Assembly: GCA_965198565.1 (NCBI GenBank)
Contig: OZ240665.1
Coordinates: forward strand, 4,526,001-4,590,000
Source of the DNA: LMUY01 sp965198565
GTDB taxonomy: Bacteria; Pseudomonadota; Alphaproteobacteria; Acetobacterales; Acetobacteraceae
DNA length: 64,000 nt
Direction: 5' to 3'
The notes beneath the pieces were generated by a model that ran no database searches, had not been told where the DNA came from, and was given only the letters and a program-made list of their open reading frames with translations. A program made the position numbers and the translations under genes. The number at the start of each line of letters is the position of its first letter. The first letter of the stretch is position 1. Shown piece after piece: positions 1-10,651 of this stretch.

Positions 1-1
1 G

Positions 2-1675
2 CCGCAGGACGACACGCCGCCGCCGAGCGCCGCCGCGTTCCTGCCGCGCTTCGCCGGCCTGGCGGGATTGCTCGACGCTTACATGCCCCGCTTCCCGGCG
101 CCGTTCACGCTGCCCGAGCAGGCCAGCAACGAGTGGGCGGTGGATGGCGCGCACAGCACCAGCGGCGCCCCGCTGCTCGCCGGCGACCCGCATCTCGGCT
201 ACTCCACCCCCGGCATCTGGTATCTCGCCCGCATCGACACGCCGGGCAACACGCTGGCCGGCGCCACCGCCCCCGGCGTGCCGTTCATCGTGCTGGGCCG
301 CAACCGCCGCATCGCCTGGACCTTCACCACCAACGGCGCCGATACCGAGGACGTGTTCATCGAGACCGTGCTGCCGGACGGCCGCTACGCCACGCCAAGC
401 GGCCCGGCGGCCTTCGCCACCCGCACCGAGCACATCCTGGTCCGCGGCGCGCCCGCCGTCGACATGACGGTGCGCGAGACCCGGCACGGCCCCGTGGTGA
501 GCGACATCCCGGGGACCACTGCAGCACCCCCGGGCAAAGTGTTCGCGGCCGAGATCAGCGCGCTGGCGGTGGGCAACGACGCGGCCAGCGGGCTGCTGGC
601 GCTGGACCGCGCCGGCAGCGTCGCCGAGGCCGGCCAGGCGGCGGCGCAGATCAGCGCCCCGATCCAGAACCTGCTGGTGGCGGACAAGGCGGGCATCGGC
701 CAGTTCACCACCGGGCGCATCCCCATCCGCCGCGCCGGCAATGGCGAGTGGCCGGAACCCGGCGACACCGGCGCCTACGACTGGACCGGCTGGGCCAGCG
801 GCGACGCCCTGCCCCACATGGTCAACCCGGCCAGCGGCCGCCTGGTCAACGCCAACGAGCGGGTGGCGCCGCCGGACTTTCCCGTGTTCATGGGGCAGGA
901 CTGGTTCGGCGACTGGCGCGCGCGGCGCATCCGGCAGATGCTGGGCACCGGCCGCCACTCGCTGGACGATTTCGCCCGCATGCAGGTGGACGTGACCGAC
1001 ACCTTCGCGCAGGCGATCCTGCCCGCCCTGCTGGCCCGCCCGCGCGGCCGCGACCTGTCGGGCCATGCCGCGGCGCTGCTGGTGGGTTGGGACGGTCGGA
1101 TGGCGATGGACCTGCCGCAGCCGCTCATTTTCGAAGCCTGGTGGCGCCGCTTCTACGGACTGCTGCTGGAAAAGCATGGCCTTCCGAGCCGCATCCCCGC
1201 GCCGGCCAGCGACGTGGTGGCGGCGGCGCTGAGCCCGGCTGGCGAGGCCTGGTGCGGCGGCGATTGCGGCCCCTTGCTGGACCAGGCGCTGTCGCTGGCG
1301 ATACCGCCGCTGGCCGCCCGCTTCGGCCCCGACCCGGCGCAGTGGCGCTGGGGCGACGCGCACATCGCGGACTTTGCCGACCCGGTGTTGCCGCCCTTGT
1401 CCAACCACATCGAGCAGCCCGGCGACGCCACCACCGTGTTCGCCGGCGGCACCAGCGGAGCGTCGTTCACCGCCGTGCAAGGCCCGGGCTTCCGCGGCGT
1501 CTACGACCTGGCCAACCTCGACCGCAGCCGCTTCATCACCGCGCCGGGCCAATCCGGGCACCCGCTCAGCCCGCACGCCCGCGACATGCTGGAGCGCTGG
1601 CGCGACGGCGGCGGCGTGACCTTGGAAGGCCCGGTGATGGGCGATTACGGCGCGATTTCGCTGGCGCCGCAATGA
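2..1675 (+). CDS. Penicillin acylase family amidase (5' end off window)
   Basis: N-terminal-nucleophile hydrolase of the penicillin/acyl-homoserine-lactone acylase family. These are exported precursors that self-cleave into alpha and beta subunits and hydrolyse amide bonds of acylated substrates. The frame is open from base 2, so the alpha subunit and signal peptide lie upstream of the window. The serine codon at 125-127, in the motif SNEWAV, is the expected first residue of the beta subunit and the nucleophile. It is followed by the family motif GDPHLGYSTPG. About 517 residues follow the serine, a complete beta subunit. The physiological substrate cannot be told from sequence. bpt follows 67 bases downstream on the same strand. 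Confidence 0.9.
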   Translation, partial: PQDDTPPPSAAAFLPRFAGLAGLLDAYMPRFPAPFTLPEQASNEWAVDGAHSTSGAPLLAGDPHLGYSTPGIWYLARIDTPGNTLAGATAPGVPFIVLGRNRRIAWTFTTNGADTEDVFIETVLPDGRYATPSGPAAFATRTEHILVRGAPAVDMTVRETRHGPVVSDIPGTTAAPPGKVFAAEISALAVGNDAASGLLALDRAGSVAEAGQAAAQISAPIQNLLVADKAGIGQFTTGRIPIRRAGNGEWPEPGDTGAYDWTGWASGDALPHMVNPASGRLVNANERVAPPDFPVFMGQDWFGDWRARRIRQMLGTGRHSLDDFARMQVDVTDTFAQAILPALLARPRGRDLSGHAAALLVGWDGRMAMDLPQPLIFEAWWRRFYGLLLEKHGLPSRIPAPASDVVAAALSPAGEAWCGGDCGPLLDQALSLAIPPLAARFGPDPAQWRWGDAHIADFADPVLPPLSNHIEQPGDATTVFAGGTSGASFTAVQGPGFRGVYDLANLDRSRFITAPGQSGHPLSPHARDMLERWRDGGGVTLEGPVMGDYGAISLAPQ

Positions 1676-1742
1676 CGGTACGTATGCGTGAGCGAAACGG
1701 CTGGTTGACCGGCGCGGCAGGGGCGTGGAGCATAGGTCTCCC

Positions 1743-2519
1743 ATGACCTACAAGCCCCCGCGCCGGCCGCAATTCTTCTACACCACAGCGCCGCTGCCTT
1801 GCCCCTACGTCGCGGGCCGGACGGAGCGCAAGGTGGTGACGGAGATCACCGGCCCGGACAGCGACGCGCTGCATGACCGGTTGTCGCGCGCGGGGTTCCG
1901 CCGCAGCCACAACATCGCCTACGCGCCGGTCTGCCCCGCCTGCAATGCCTGCGTTCCGATCCGCATCCCGGTGGCGACGTTCCAGGCCGACCGGACGTTG
2001 CGCCGGGTGGCGCGCTACAATGCGGACGTCGAGGGCGTGGAGGTGCCGGCGCGGGCGACCGCCGAGCAGTTCCAACTGTTCCAGCGCTACCAACTGGCCC
2101 GGCACGGCGACGGCGACATGGCGACGATGAGTTTCTACGACTACCGCGCCATGGTGGAGGACACGCCGATCGAGACCATGATCGTCGAGTTCCGCGACGG
2201 CGAGGACCGGCTGGTGGGGGGCTGCCTGACCGACCGGCTCGGGGATGGGTTGTCTGCGGTGTACAGCTTCTTCGCCCCGGAGCAGGAGCGGCGGTCCTTG
2301 GGCAATTACGCCATCCTATGGCTGATCGCGCGCGCCCAGGCCTTGGGGCTGCCCTATGTGTATCTCGGCTACTGGGTGCCGGAGAGCGCCAAGATGGCCT
2401 ACAAGGCGCGGTTCCGTCCGAGCGAGGTGCTGGCTGGCGGCGCCTGGCGCGTGCTGACCGACGCCGACCACGCGCCGCTCCCGGTCGGCGAGCCCGCGAT
2501 GGTGTCGCAAAGCGGTTAA
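1743..2519 (+). CDS. bpt: Aspartate/glutamate leucyltransferase (Bpt-type)
   Basis: Cytosolic enzyme of the bacterial N-end rule pathway. It transfers Leu from Leu-tRNA to proteins with N-terminal Asp or Glu and so marks them for ClpS/ClpAP. The 258-residue product is of family length. It has the N-terminal FFYTT and C-PYV features and the Cys pair in CPACNAC (about residues 61-66) typical of the ATE/Bpt N-domain, then the C-domain with YLGYWVPES and KMAYKARF. I chose the ATG at 1743 because the family starts at this MTYKPP-like segment; an in-frame GTG at 1725 would add six residues. The gene is convergent with the acyl-CoA dehydrogenase, with an inverted repeat pair between them. Confidence 0.93.
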   Translation: MTYKPPRRPQFFYTTAPLPCPYVAGRTERKVVTEITGPDSDALHDRLSRAGFRRSHNIAYAPVCPACNACVPIRIPVATFQADRTLRRVARYNADVEGVEVPARATAEQFQLFQRYQLARHGDGDMATMSFYDYRAMVEDTPIETMIVEFRDGEDRLVGGCLTDRLGDGLSAVYSFFAPEQERRSLGNYAILWLIARAQALGLPYVYLGYWVPESAKMAYKARFRPSEVLAGGAWRVLTDADHAPLPVGEPAMVSQSG

Positions 2520-2541
2520 CTGCCCCGCTCTTCCTACAGAG

Positions 2542-2652
2542 CCCTCTCCCTCTGGGAGAGGGTTGGGTGAGGGAGCCGACCGCTCCAAAGCTGGCAGCAA
2601 GCAGGCTGCCAACAGCCCCTCACCTCGGCCCTCTCCCAGAAGGAGAGGGAGA
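2542..2652. repeat. Palindromic repeat pair (locus a), convergent intergenic
   Basis: Two inverted copies of the window's palindromic unit, at 2542-2573 (CCCTCTCCCTCTGGGAGAGG...GGTGAGGG) and 2616-2652. They flank a separate hairpin at 2592-2611 with arms TGGCAGC and GCTGCCA. The pair lies between the convergent ends of bpt and the acyl-CoA dehydrogenase, where it could act as a bidirectional terminator or mRNA-stabilising structure. Confidence 0.85.
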
Positions 2653-2668
2653 AGAGGGAGGGAGTGCT

Positions 2669-4459
<1,791 letters not shown>

Positions 4460-4501
4460 TCTTGGCTCCTGTTCAGGACGTTATTTCAGCCGGTGATATC
4501 T

Positions 4502-4641
4502 CCCTCTCCCACGGGCGGGAGAGGGTCGGGGTGAGGGTGCGAAGCCGCGAGCTCTCGATGCAGTGGCTTGATTCCCGCCAGATCGTCCTCGCCCCAAGAG
4601 CCCTCACCCCGGCCCTCTCCCGTAGAGGACGGGAGAGGGAG
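4502..4641. repeat. Palindromic repeat pair (locus b), within fad cluster
   Basis: Inverted copies at 4502-4537 and 4601-4641 occupy most of the 230-base gap between the FadN-like gene and the acyl-CoA dehydrogenase. Both genes are read leftward, so the hairpins would lie inside a shared transcript and could partly terminate or protect it. Confidence 0.85.
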
Positions 4642-4689
4642 AAAAGACCGATTACCTACCCGCAATTGGCGAATAGACGATGTTTGCTC

Positions 4690-6993
4690 CTAATTCCGCA
4701 GCGGCTTGCCCGTGTTGAGCGTGTGCTCGATCCGCGCCAAGGTGGCGGGCGTCTTCATCAGCGACATGAAGCCGGCCCGCTCCAAGGCCAGCATGCGATC
4801 CTCCGTGACTGTATCCAGCAGGTCGGCATCGCCGCCAGACAGAACCCCCGCCAGCGCGCGCGACACCACCATGTCATGATCCGTGGCGAGGCCGCGTTTG
4901 TGGAAGCCTTCGGCGGCCAAACCCATCGCCAGCGCCCCGCCCGGGCCCGGCAGGTGCAGCTCGGGCGGGGGTGGCGGCACGTAGCCCTCCACCAGCGCCA
5001 GGGCGCCGGCCTTCGCGTCGGCCAGCAAGCGGTCGCGGTTCATGGTGATGCCGTCCTCGGCACGCAGGAACCCCAGCGACCGGGCCTCGGCGGCCGACTT
5101 GGCGGTGGTGGCGGTGCTCACCGTCTCGAACACCTTGGCCGGCGCGGGCATCGGCCCGGCGGGCAGCGCGCCGGGCGCTTGCCAGCGCGCCAGCATCTCC
5201 TTGCAGCCGCCCCAGGCCGGCAGCAGCCCGACGCCGCATTCCACCAGCCCGATATAGCTCTCGGCATGGGCCTGCACGGCGCTGGAATGCAGCAGGATTT
5301 CGCAACCGCCGCCCAGCGCCATCCCGGACGGCGCGGACACCACGGGGAACGGCGCGTATTTCAGCCGCTTCAGCGTCTGCTGCCCGCCCGCGACCATGCG
5401 CTCGATCTCAGGCCAGGCGGCGATGTTGGCGGTGAACAGCGCCACGCCGAGATTGGCGCCGACCGAGAAGTTCGTGCCCTCGTTATAGATCACCAGCGCC
5501 TTGAACCGCTCCCGCACCAGGGCGACCGTCTTGTCCAGCAGGGCGAGCAGCGCCTCGTCGATGCTGTTGGACTTGCTGGTGAACTCGAAGCACAGCACGC
5601 CGTCGCCGATGTCCCACACGCTGGCGGAGGCGTTCTTCAGCACCGGCTCGGAGCGGACCCGGATGTCCGCAAGCGACAACACGCCCGGCGGCCGCGGGAT
5701 GTCCCGGTAGTCGCCCTCGAGGGTCAGATACTGGCGGCGCCCGTCCTGCACGCGGTAGAACGGGCGGCTGGCGGCGACCTTCAGCAAGGGCGGCACCGCA
5801 ATCCCGTCGGCCTCCAGCCGGGCGGTGAAGGCGGCGGTGCCGAGCTGGTCGATCAGCTCGAACGGTCCCCAGCGCCAGGCATAGCCCAGCCGCATGGCAG
5901 TATCCACATCCACCAGCGTGCCCGCCGCCTCCGGCACGATGGCGGCGGCGTAGGCCAGCACGCGGCCCATGGCGGCCCAGGCGTAGCGGCTGGCCTGGCT
6001 ATCGCCGCCGAGCAGTTTGGCCAGGTTCGGCTCCGGCGGCTCAGGGTGGCGCTCGGGGCGGTACTCGCCGGTTCGCAGATCGATCGCCTGCTTCTTCCGG
6101 GTAGCGCGGTCGAACAGGTAGAAGCCGCCGCGGCCTTTGCGCCCGGTGTAGCCGCCCGCGATCATGCGGCCGATCAGCGTCATGTCCTGGTTGTGGGCGT
6201 GGAAGGCGTCGCTCTCAGGCAGGGTGCGCGCGAGGCTGGCGTTGATCTCGGGCATCAGGTCGAGGCCCACCAGGTCGAGCAGGCCGAACACGCCGGTCTT
6301 GGGGAAGCCGAACGGCCGGCCGAGGATGGCGTCCACCTCCTCCACCGCCATGCCGTGCCGCATCGCCTCCACCATGGCGACCTGCAGCCAGTAGGTGCCG
6401 ACCCGGTTGGCGATGAAGCCCGGCGCGTCGTTGCAGGTGACGCAGGACTTGCCGAGCGAGCGGTCGGCGAAGGCGGACACGGCGGCGAGGATGGCCGGGT
6501 CGGTGTGCGGCCCCGGCACCAGCTCGAGCAGGCGCATGTAGCGCGGCGGGTTGAAGAAGTGGGTGATCAGGAAGTCGCGGCAGAACGCCTCGCCCATCCC
6601 TTCCGTCAGGTCTCGCAGCGGGATGGTGGAGGTGTTGGACGAGATGGCGGTGCCGGGGCGGCGGACGGCGTCGATGCGGCGATACAGCGCCTGCTTGGCG
6701 TCGAGCCGCTCGATGATCACCTCGATGATCCAGTCGCATTCGGCCAGGCGGGGCAGGTCGTCCTCGATATTCCCAGCGCTGACCAGGCGGGCGGCGTCGG
6801 GGGTCATGAACGGCGCCGGGTCGGTTTTCAGCAGCTTGGCGAGGGCGCCCTTGGCCACGGCCGAACGGTCCTCGCCGCCTGGCCGCACGATGTCGAGCAG
6901 GATCACCGGGATGCCGGCATTGGCCACCTGGGCGACGATGCCGGCGCCCATCACACCGGCGCCGACCACGCCGACCCGGCGGATCTGCATCAT
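4690..6993 (-). CDS. 3-hydroxyacyl-CoA dehydrogenase/enoyl-CoA hydratase (FadN-like)
   Basis: Bifunctional beta-oxidation protein of 767 residues. The N-terminal NAD-binding 3-hydroxyacyl-CoA dehydrogenase domain begins at residue 2, with GAGVMGAGIV at about 11-20 and SNTSTIPL in the dehydrogenase core. The dehydrogenase C-domains follow, then a crotonase domain in the C-terminal third (GTNFSVGANL and GMALGGGCE). This dehydrogenase-first order is that of Bacillus FadN, the reverse of E. coli FadB. The start is set by an ATGA overlap with the thiolase stop (ATG at 6991-6993); a second ATG follows immediately. The overlap implies translational coupling with the thiolase. Confidence 0.92.
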   Translation of the reverse strand: MMQIRRVGVVGAGVMGAGIVAQVANAGIPVILLDIVRPGGEDRSAVAKGALAKLLKTDPAPFMTPDAARLVSAGNIEDDLPRLAECDWIIEVIIERLDAKQALYRRIDAVRRPGTAISSNTSTIPLRDLTEGMGEAFCRDFLITHFFNPPRYMRLLELVPGPHTDPAILAAVSAFADRSLGKSCVTCNDAPGFIANRVGTYWLQVAMVEAMRHGMAVEEVDAILGRPFGFPKTGVFGLLDLVGLDLMPEINASLARTLPESDAFHAHNQDMTLIGRMIAGGYTGRKGRGGFYLFDRATRKKQAIDLRTGEYRPERHPEPPEPNLAKLLGGDSQASRYAWAAMGRVLAYAAAIVPEAAGTLVDVDTAMRLGYAWRWGPFELIDQLGTAAFTARLEADGIAVPPLLKVAASRPFYRVQDGRRQYLTLEGDYRDIPRPPGVLSLADIRVRSEPVLKNASASVWDIGDGVLCFEFTSKSNSIDEALLALLDKTVALVRERFKALVIYNEGTNFSVGANLGVALFTANIAAWPEIERMVAGGQQTLKRLKYAPFPVVSAPSGMALGGGCEILLHSSAVQAHAESYIGLVECGVGLLPAWGGCKEMLARWQAPGALPAGPMPAPAKVFETVSTATTAKSAAEARSLGFLRAEDGITMNRDRLLADAKAGALALVEGYVPPPPPELHLPGPGGALAMGLAAEGFHKRGLATDHDMVVSRALAGVLSGGDADLLDTVTEDRMLALERAGFMSLMKTPATLARIEHTLNTGKPLRN

Positions 6994-8132
6994 AGCTTCT
7001 CTAGCACCGTGGCGATGCCCTGCCCGCCGCCGATGCACTGGGTGGCCAGCGCATAGCGCCCCCCGGTGCGGGCGAGCAGGCTGGCCGCCTTGCCCACGAT
7101 GCGCGCCCCGGTGGCGCCGAGCGGATGGCCGAGCGCGATGGCGCCGCCGTCCAGGTTCAGCGTCTCCGTCCGGATGCCGATGTCGCGCGCCGAGGCGATG
7201 GCCTGGGAGGCGAACGCTTCGTTCAGCTCCACCACGTCCACCTGGCCGATGTCGATTTCGGCCCGGCGCAGCGCCTTGCGGGCGGCGTTGATCGGGCCGA
7301 CGCCCATGATCTCGGGGCCGCACCCGGCCACGGCCTGGCTGCGCAGGCGGGCGAGCGGCTCGAGGCCGTTGCGTTCGGCATAGGCCTCGGTGGTGACCAG
7401 CACGGCGGCGCAACCGTCGGTCAGCGGCGAGGAGGTGCCGGCGGTGACGGTGCCGCTCTGGTCAAACGCGGGCTTGAGCCCGGCCAGCACCTCGGGCGTG
7501 GTGTCGGGGCGGATGCAGCCGTCGCGGTCCACCTCGGTCTGGCCGCTGCGGATGGCGACGATCTCGGCGGCGAAGCGCCCCGCAGCCTGGGCGGCGGCGG
7601 CCTTGGCGTGGCTGGCGACGGCGAACGCCTCCTGCTCGGCGCGCGGCACCTGCCATTGGCTGGCCACGTTCTCGGCGGTGTCGCCCATGCTCATATAGGC
7701 GCCGGGCTGCTTGGCATGCAGCGCGGGGTTGAGCAGCGGGTTGTAGCCGCTCTTCGGCACGCGGCTCATGCTCTCGACGCCGGCGCAGATGAACACCTCC
7801 CCCGCGCCCATCGCGATTGCCCCGGCGGCGATGTGCACCGACTGCATGGAGCTGCCGCAGAAGCGGTTCACCGTCATCCCGGCCACGGAAATCGGCAGGT
7901 CGGCCAGCAGGCCCACGATACGGCCCAGGTTCATGCCCTGCTCGCCCTCGGGGAAGGCGCAGCCCATGATGATGTCCTCGATATCCTCGGGCTTCACCCG
8001 GGTGCGCGCGATCAGCTCGCGGATCACCTGGGCGGCGAGGTCATCCGGGCGGATGCGGGCGAGCGCGCCCTTCTTGGCCAGGGTGAACGGGGAGCGGGCA
8101 TAGCCGGCGATGACGACGGCGGAGTGTTGCAT
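6990..8132 (-). CDS. fadA: Acetyl-CoA C-acyltransferase (3-ketoacyl-CoA thiolase)
   Basis: Thiolase of 380 residues that cleaves 3-ketoacyl-CoA to acetyl-CoA and a shortened acyl-CoA. The nucleophilic Cys is in NRFCGSSMQ (about residue 90), the catalytic His in GGAIALGHPLGATG (about 336), and the second Cys in TQCIGGGQG near the C-terminus. It is the first gene of the leftward run thiolase, FadN-like, acyl-CoA dehydrogenase, which covers a whole beta-oxidation cycle. The stop overlaps the start of the next gene by four bases. Confidence 0.94.
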   Translation of the reverse strand: MQHSAVVIAGYARSPFTLAKKGALARIRPDDLAAQVIRELIARTRVKPEDIEDIIMGCAFPEGEQGMNLGRIVGLLADLPISVAGMTVNRFCGSSMQSVHIAAGAIAMGAGEVFICAGVESMSRVPKSGYNPLLNPALHAKQPGAYMSMGDTAENVASQWQVPRAEQEAFAVASHAKAAAAQAAGRFAAEIVAIRSGQTEVDRDGCIRPDTTPEVLAGLKPAFDQSGTVTAGTSSPLTDGCAAVLVTTEAYAERNGLEPLARLRSQAVAGCGPEIMGVGPINAARKALRRAEIDIGQVDVVELNEAFASQAIASARDIGIRTETLNLDGGAIALGHPLGATGARIVGKAASLLARTGGRYALATQCIGGGQGIATVLEKL

Positions 8133-8175
8133 GAGGACCTCGATGTCGGGGCAGCCGGCTGGCCGCCGCGTCAGG

Positions 8176-8724
8176 CTACTTCATAGTCATGCCAGACTGG
8201 CTCATGCCAGCTTGGCTGGCCATCCCCGGCCCCATCGCGCCCGGCCCCATCGCGCCCGGTCCCATCGCACCCGGTCCCATCGCACCTGGGCCCATTGCAC
8301 CTGGGCCCATCACCGTCACCTGAGTGGTCACCGGAGCGGCGTGCTCGAAGGTCAGCGTGATGGGGAAGTGCTCGCCCTTCTTGAGCGGCTGCTTCAGGTC
8401 CATCAGCATGATGTGATAGCCGCCGGGCTGCAGATGGGCCGGCGTACCCGGTGTCACCGCCAATCCGCCCTCGAGCGGGCGCATCTGCATCACGCCGCCG
8501 GCATTGATGGTCTGGTGCAGCTCGGCCATGCCGGCAACCGGGGTGCTGGCGCCCATCAGGCGGTCAGGCTGGGAGGCGGTCACGGTGGCATAGACGATGC
8601 CCGTCTTGGCCGGGCCGGCGCTCCCCCGCGCCCAGGCGCCGGTGACAGCGACGTTGGCGGGCTGGGCAAACGCAGGCGCCGCGCACAAGACCGCCAAGAG
8701 GGGCAGCAGGGCCAGGTGCTTCAT
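8176..8724 (-). CDS. Periplasmic copper chaperone PCu(A)C with Met-rich tail
   Basis: Exported copper(I) chaperone that helps metallate the CuA/CuB centres of cytochrome oxidase. The 182-residue precursor has a signal peptide ending about AFA at residue 20. The PCu(A)C ligand pattern is visible: Met in DRLMGAS, His in AELHQTI, Met in VMQMRPL, and His-Met in YHIMLM. The C-terminus is unusual: about six tandem MGPGA units (bases 8222-8310) and then a Met/Ser tail ending MTMK, giving many extra possible soft-metal ligands. The start overlaps the sco stop (ATGA), so the two are translationally coupled. Confidence 0.9.
   Translation of the reverse strand: MKHLALLPLLAVLCAAPAFAQPANVAVTGAWARGSAGPAKTGIVYATVTASQPDRLMGASTPVAGMAELHQTINAGGVMQMRPLEGGLAVTPGTPAHLQPGGYHIMLMDLKQPLKKGEHFPITLTFEHAAPVTTQVTVMGPGAMGPGAMGPGAMGPGAMGPGAMGPGMASQAGMSQSGMTMK
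8222..8310 (-). repeat. 15-bp tandem repeat coding MGPGA units
   Basis: About six in-frame 15-base units, each coding Met-Gly-Pro-Gly-Ala, near the 3' end of the PCu(A)C gene. Units differ only at a few synonymous positions, suggesting recent expansion by slippage or unequal exchange. The repeat lies in a coding frame with no spacers, so it is not a CRISPR array. Confidence 0.9.
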
Positions 8725-9347
8725 GACAAGTATTTCTCCAGGTCGGCGGCGAGCGCGTCCGGGGTCTCGTCGGCGCGGATGATGCCGGCGAAGTGGCCGT
8801 TCGGGCGCATCACGTAAAGGATGGAGCTGTGGTCCATGCTGTAGTCGTTCGGGCCAGGGCCGGTGACGTGCTTGGCGTAGTAGACGCGATACTCGGCGGC
8901 CACCGCCTTGATCTGCTCCGGCGTCCCGGTCAGTCCCTCGATGCGCGGGCTGAACGCGGCGGTGTACTGGCCGATGACGGCGGGGGTGTCGCGCGCCGGG
9001 TCGACGGTGATGAAGAGCGGCGCGATGCCGTCGGCGGCCTTGCCCAGCTTGTCGAGCGCCACGCTGACGTTGTTCAGCGTGGTCGGGCAGACGTCCGGAC
9101 AGTAGGTGTAGCCGAAATAGACCAGCATCAGCTTGCCGGCGAAGCTCTTGGCGGTCACCGGCTGGTCCTGGCTGTTGACCAGTTGGAAGGGGCCGCCAAT
9201 GGTCACTTGCTGCTGCGAGGGCGCGGCGCCGCCGAACAGCCAGACCGAGAGGCCGCCGACCAGCAGCACCACGGCGAGCGTGACGCCGAGCAGCGGCAGG
9301 CTGCGGCTGAGACGGGTCTTGCGGCGAGCCTCGGTGTCGGACGGCAT
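8721..9347 (-). CDS. SCO family copper chaperone (cytochrome oxidase assembly)
   Basis: Thioredoxin-fold, membrane-anchored protein of 208 residues that delivers copper to, or reduces, the CuA site of cytochrome c oxidase. One N-terminal membrane segment lies at about residues 16-43. The copper-binding CxxxC motif is CPDVC, within YTYCPDVCPTT at about residues 82-92, and the conserved distal His is in SMDHSSILY at about 170-178. It is coupled by an ATGA overlap to the PCu(A)C gene, the common Sco/PCu(A)C partnership. Confidence 0.94.
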   Translation of the reverse strand: MPSDTEARRKTRLSRSLPLLGVTLAVVLLVGGLSVWLFGGAAPSQQQVTIGGPFQLVNSQDQPVTAKSFAGKLMLVYFGYTYCPDVCPTTLNNVSVALDKLGKAADGIAPLFITVDPARDTPAVIGQYTAAFSPRIEGLTGTPEQIKAVAAEYRVYYAKHVTGPGPNDYSMDHSSILYVMRPNGHFAGIIRADETPDALAADLEKYLS

Positions 9348-9407
9348 GGCGGGACCTTCGCGTGCTGCCGCGGGATATAGGCTTTGGCGCTGCTTTGCAC
9401 CAATCCA

Positions 9408-10367
9408 TCAAACCCGATTGGCGGGGCTGCGCCCGGCGAGCACGGCGTCGATCCCGTCCAGCACCATGGCGCCCATCGCGTCCCGGGTCGGCCCGGTTGC
9501 GCTGCCGAGATGGGGCAGCAGGACGACATTCTCCAGCGTGCGATAGGCCGGGTCCAGGTTCGGCTCGCCCTCGTAGACGTCGAGCCCGGCGGCGGCGACC
9601 TGGCCGCTGCGCAGCGCCGCGATCAGCGCCGCGTCGTCCACCAGCGTGCCGCGCCCGGCGTTGGCCACCACGGCGCCACGGGGCAGCTTGCCGATGCGGT
9701 CCGCGTTCAGCCAGTGCAGGGTGGCGGGGCCGCCGGGCGCGTTGAGCGACAGCAGCTCGCTGGCGGCGAGGAAGCTGTCGTCGTCCTCGTGATAGATGGC
9801 GCCGCGCTCGAGATCGGCCGGCAGGCGGGTGACGTCGCGATAATGCACGGTCATGGCGAGGCCGGTGGCCAGGCGGGCCAGTTCGCGGCCGATGCGGCCC
9901 ATGCCGAAGATGCCGAGCGGGCGGCCGACCACCCCCTGGCCGAGCAACTGGGTGGGCGCCCAGCCCTCCCAGCGCCCCGCGCGCACCAGCCGGTCGCCTT
10001 CGCCGGCGCGACGGGCCGCGGCGAGCAGCAGCAGCAGCGCGCATTCGGCGGTGGCGACCGAGAGCACGTCCGGCGTGTTGACGACGGTGATATGGCGGGC
10101 GCGCGCGGCGTCGACGTCGATATGGTCGAACCCCACGCTGAAGGTGCCGATCACGCGCACGCTGTTGGGCAGCGCCGCGATGGTCGTGGCGTCGAGCTTT
10201 TCCGCGGGGCAGCACAGGATGGCGTCCGCGCCCTCGGCAAGGGCCGCCACGTCCGCCCCCGTGCGTGGCGCGTCCTCCGGGTTTAGCCGGGCGGTGTAAT
10301 CCCGGCTGGCGCGGGCCTCGACCGTGGGCGGCAACCGGCGGGTGACGAGTAGGACAGGCTTGGCCAT
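9408..10367 (-). CDS. D-2-hydroxyacid dehydrogenase (glyoxylate/hydroxypyruvate reductase-like)
   Basis: NAD(P)-dependent D-isomer 2-hydroxyacid dehydrogenase of 319 residues. The nucleotide-binding loop reads GIFGMGRIGRELA at about residues 152-164. The substrate Arg is in NAGRGTLVDD, the Glu in YEGEPN, and the catalytic His in LLPHLGSAT near the C-terminus. Glyoxylate or hydroxypyruvate reduction is the likely role by family; the exact substrate is uncertain. I start at ATG 10367, where homology begins and AGGGGA stands upstream. An in-frame ATG at 10400 would add 11 residues. Confidence 0.88.
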   Translation of the reverse strand: MAKPVLLVTRRLPPTVEARASRDYTARLNPEDAPRTGADVAALAEGADAILCCPAEKLDATTIAALPNSVRVIGTFSVGFDHIDVDAARARHITVVNTPDVLSVATAECALLLLLAAARRAGEGDRLVRAGRWEGWAPTQLLGQGVVGRPLGIFGMGRIGRELARLATGLAMTVHYRDVTRLPADLERGAIYHEDDDSFLAASELLSLNAPGGPATLHWLNADRIGKLPRGAVVANAGRGTLVDDAALIAALRSGQVAAAGLDVYEGEPNLDPAYRTLENVVLLPHLGSATGPTRDAMGAMVLDGIDAVLAGRSPANRV

Positions 10368-10481
10368 GGCGCTGCAGATCCCCTGGATGGTTTTCCCCAT
10401 CTCGCGCGAGGTCGGGCAAGGGTGCAATGGCAGGAGCGGCCTGTCGGCAGGCGGGCCAAGCGCTCGCCAATGCCGTCTTCT

Positions 10482-10632
10482 CCCTCTCCCGCGGGCGGGA
10501 GAGGGCCGGGGTGAGGGTGCGAAGTGCTGCAATAGGTGAGGCCTGGGTGGGGCGCTTCGCCAGAAAACGGCCGTCCTTGAGTTTGCGGCAGCCACCCTCA
10601 CCCCGACCCTCTCCCGCCAGCGGGAGAGGGAG
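10482..10632. repeat. Palindromic repeat pair (locus c)
   Basis: Inverted copies at 10482-10517 and 10595-10632, in the gap between the hydroxyacid dehydrogenase and the Ser/Ala-rich protein gene, both read leftward. The second copy ends 20 bases past the stop of the Ser/Ala-rich gene, a position suited to a terminator. Confidence 0.85.
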
Positions 10633-10651
10633 TAGTCGTGCGTCCGGGCGC

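Noticed and set aside
4462..7056. 864-codon plus-strand frame over the FadN-like gene
   Set aside because: Antisense shadow; low-complexity composition and it passes through the palindromic repeats.
8222..8310. Possible CRISPR-like tandem array
   Set aside because: The 15-bp units have no spacers and code an in-frame MGPGA repeat in the copper chaperone.
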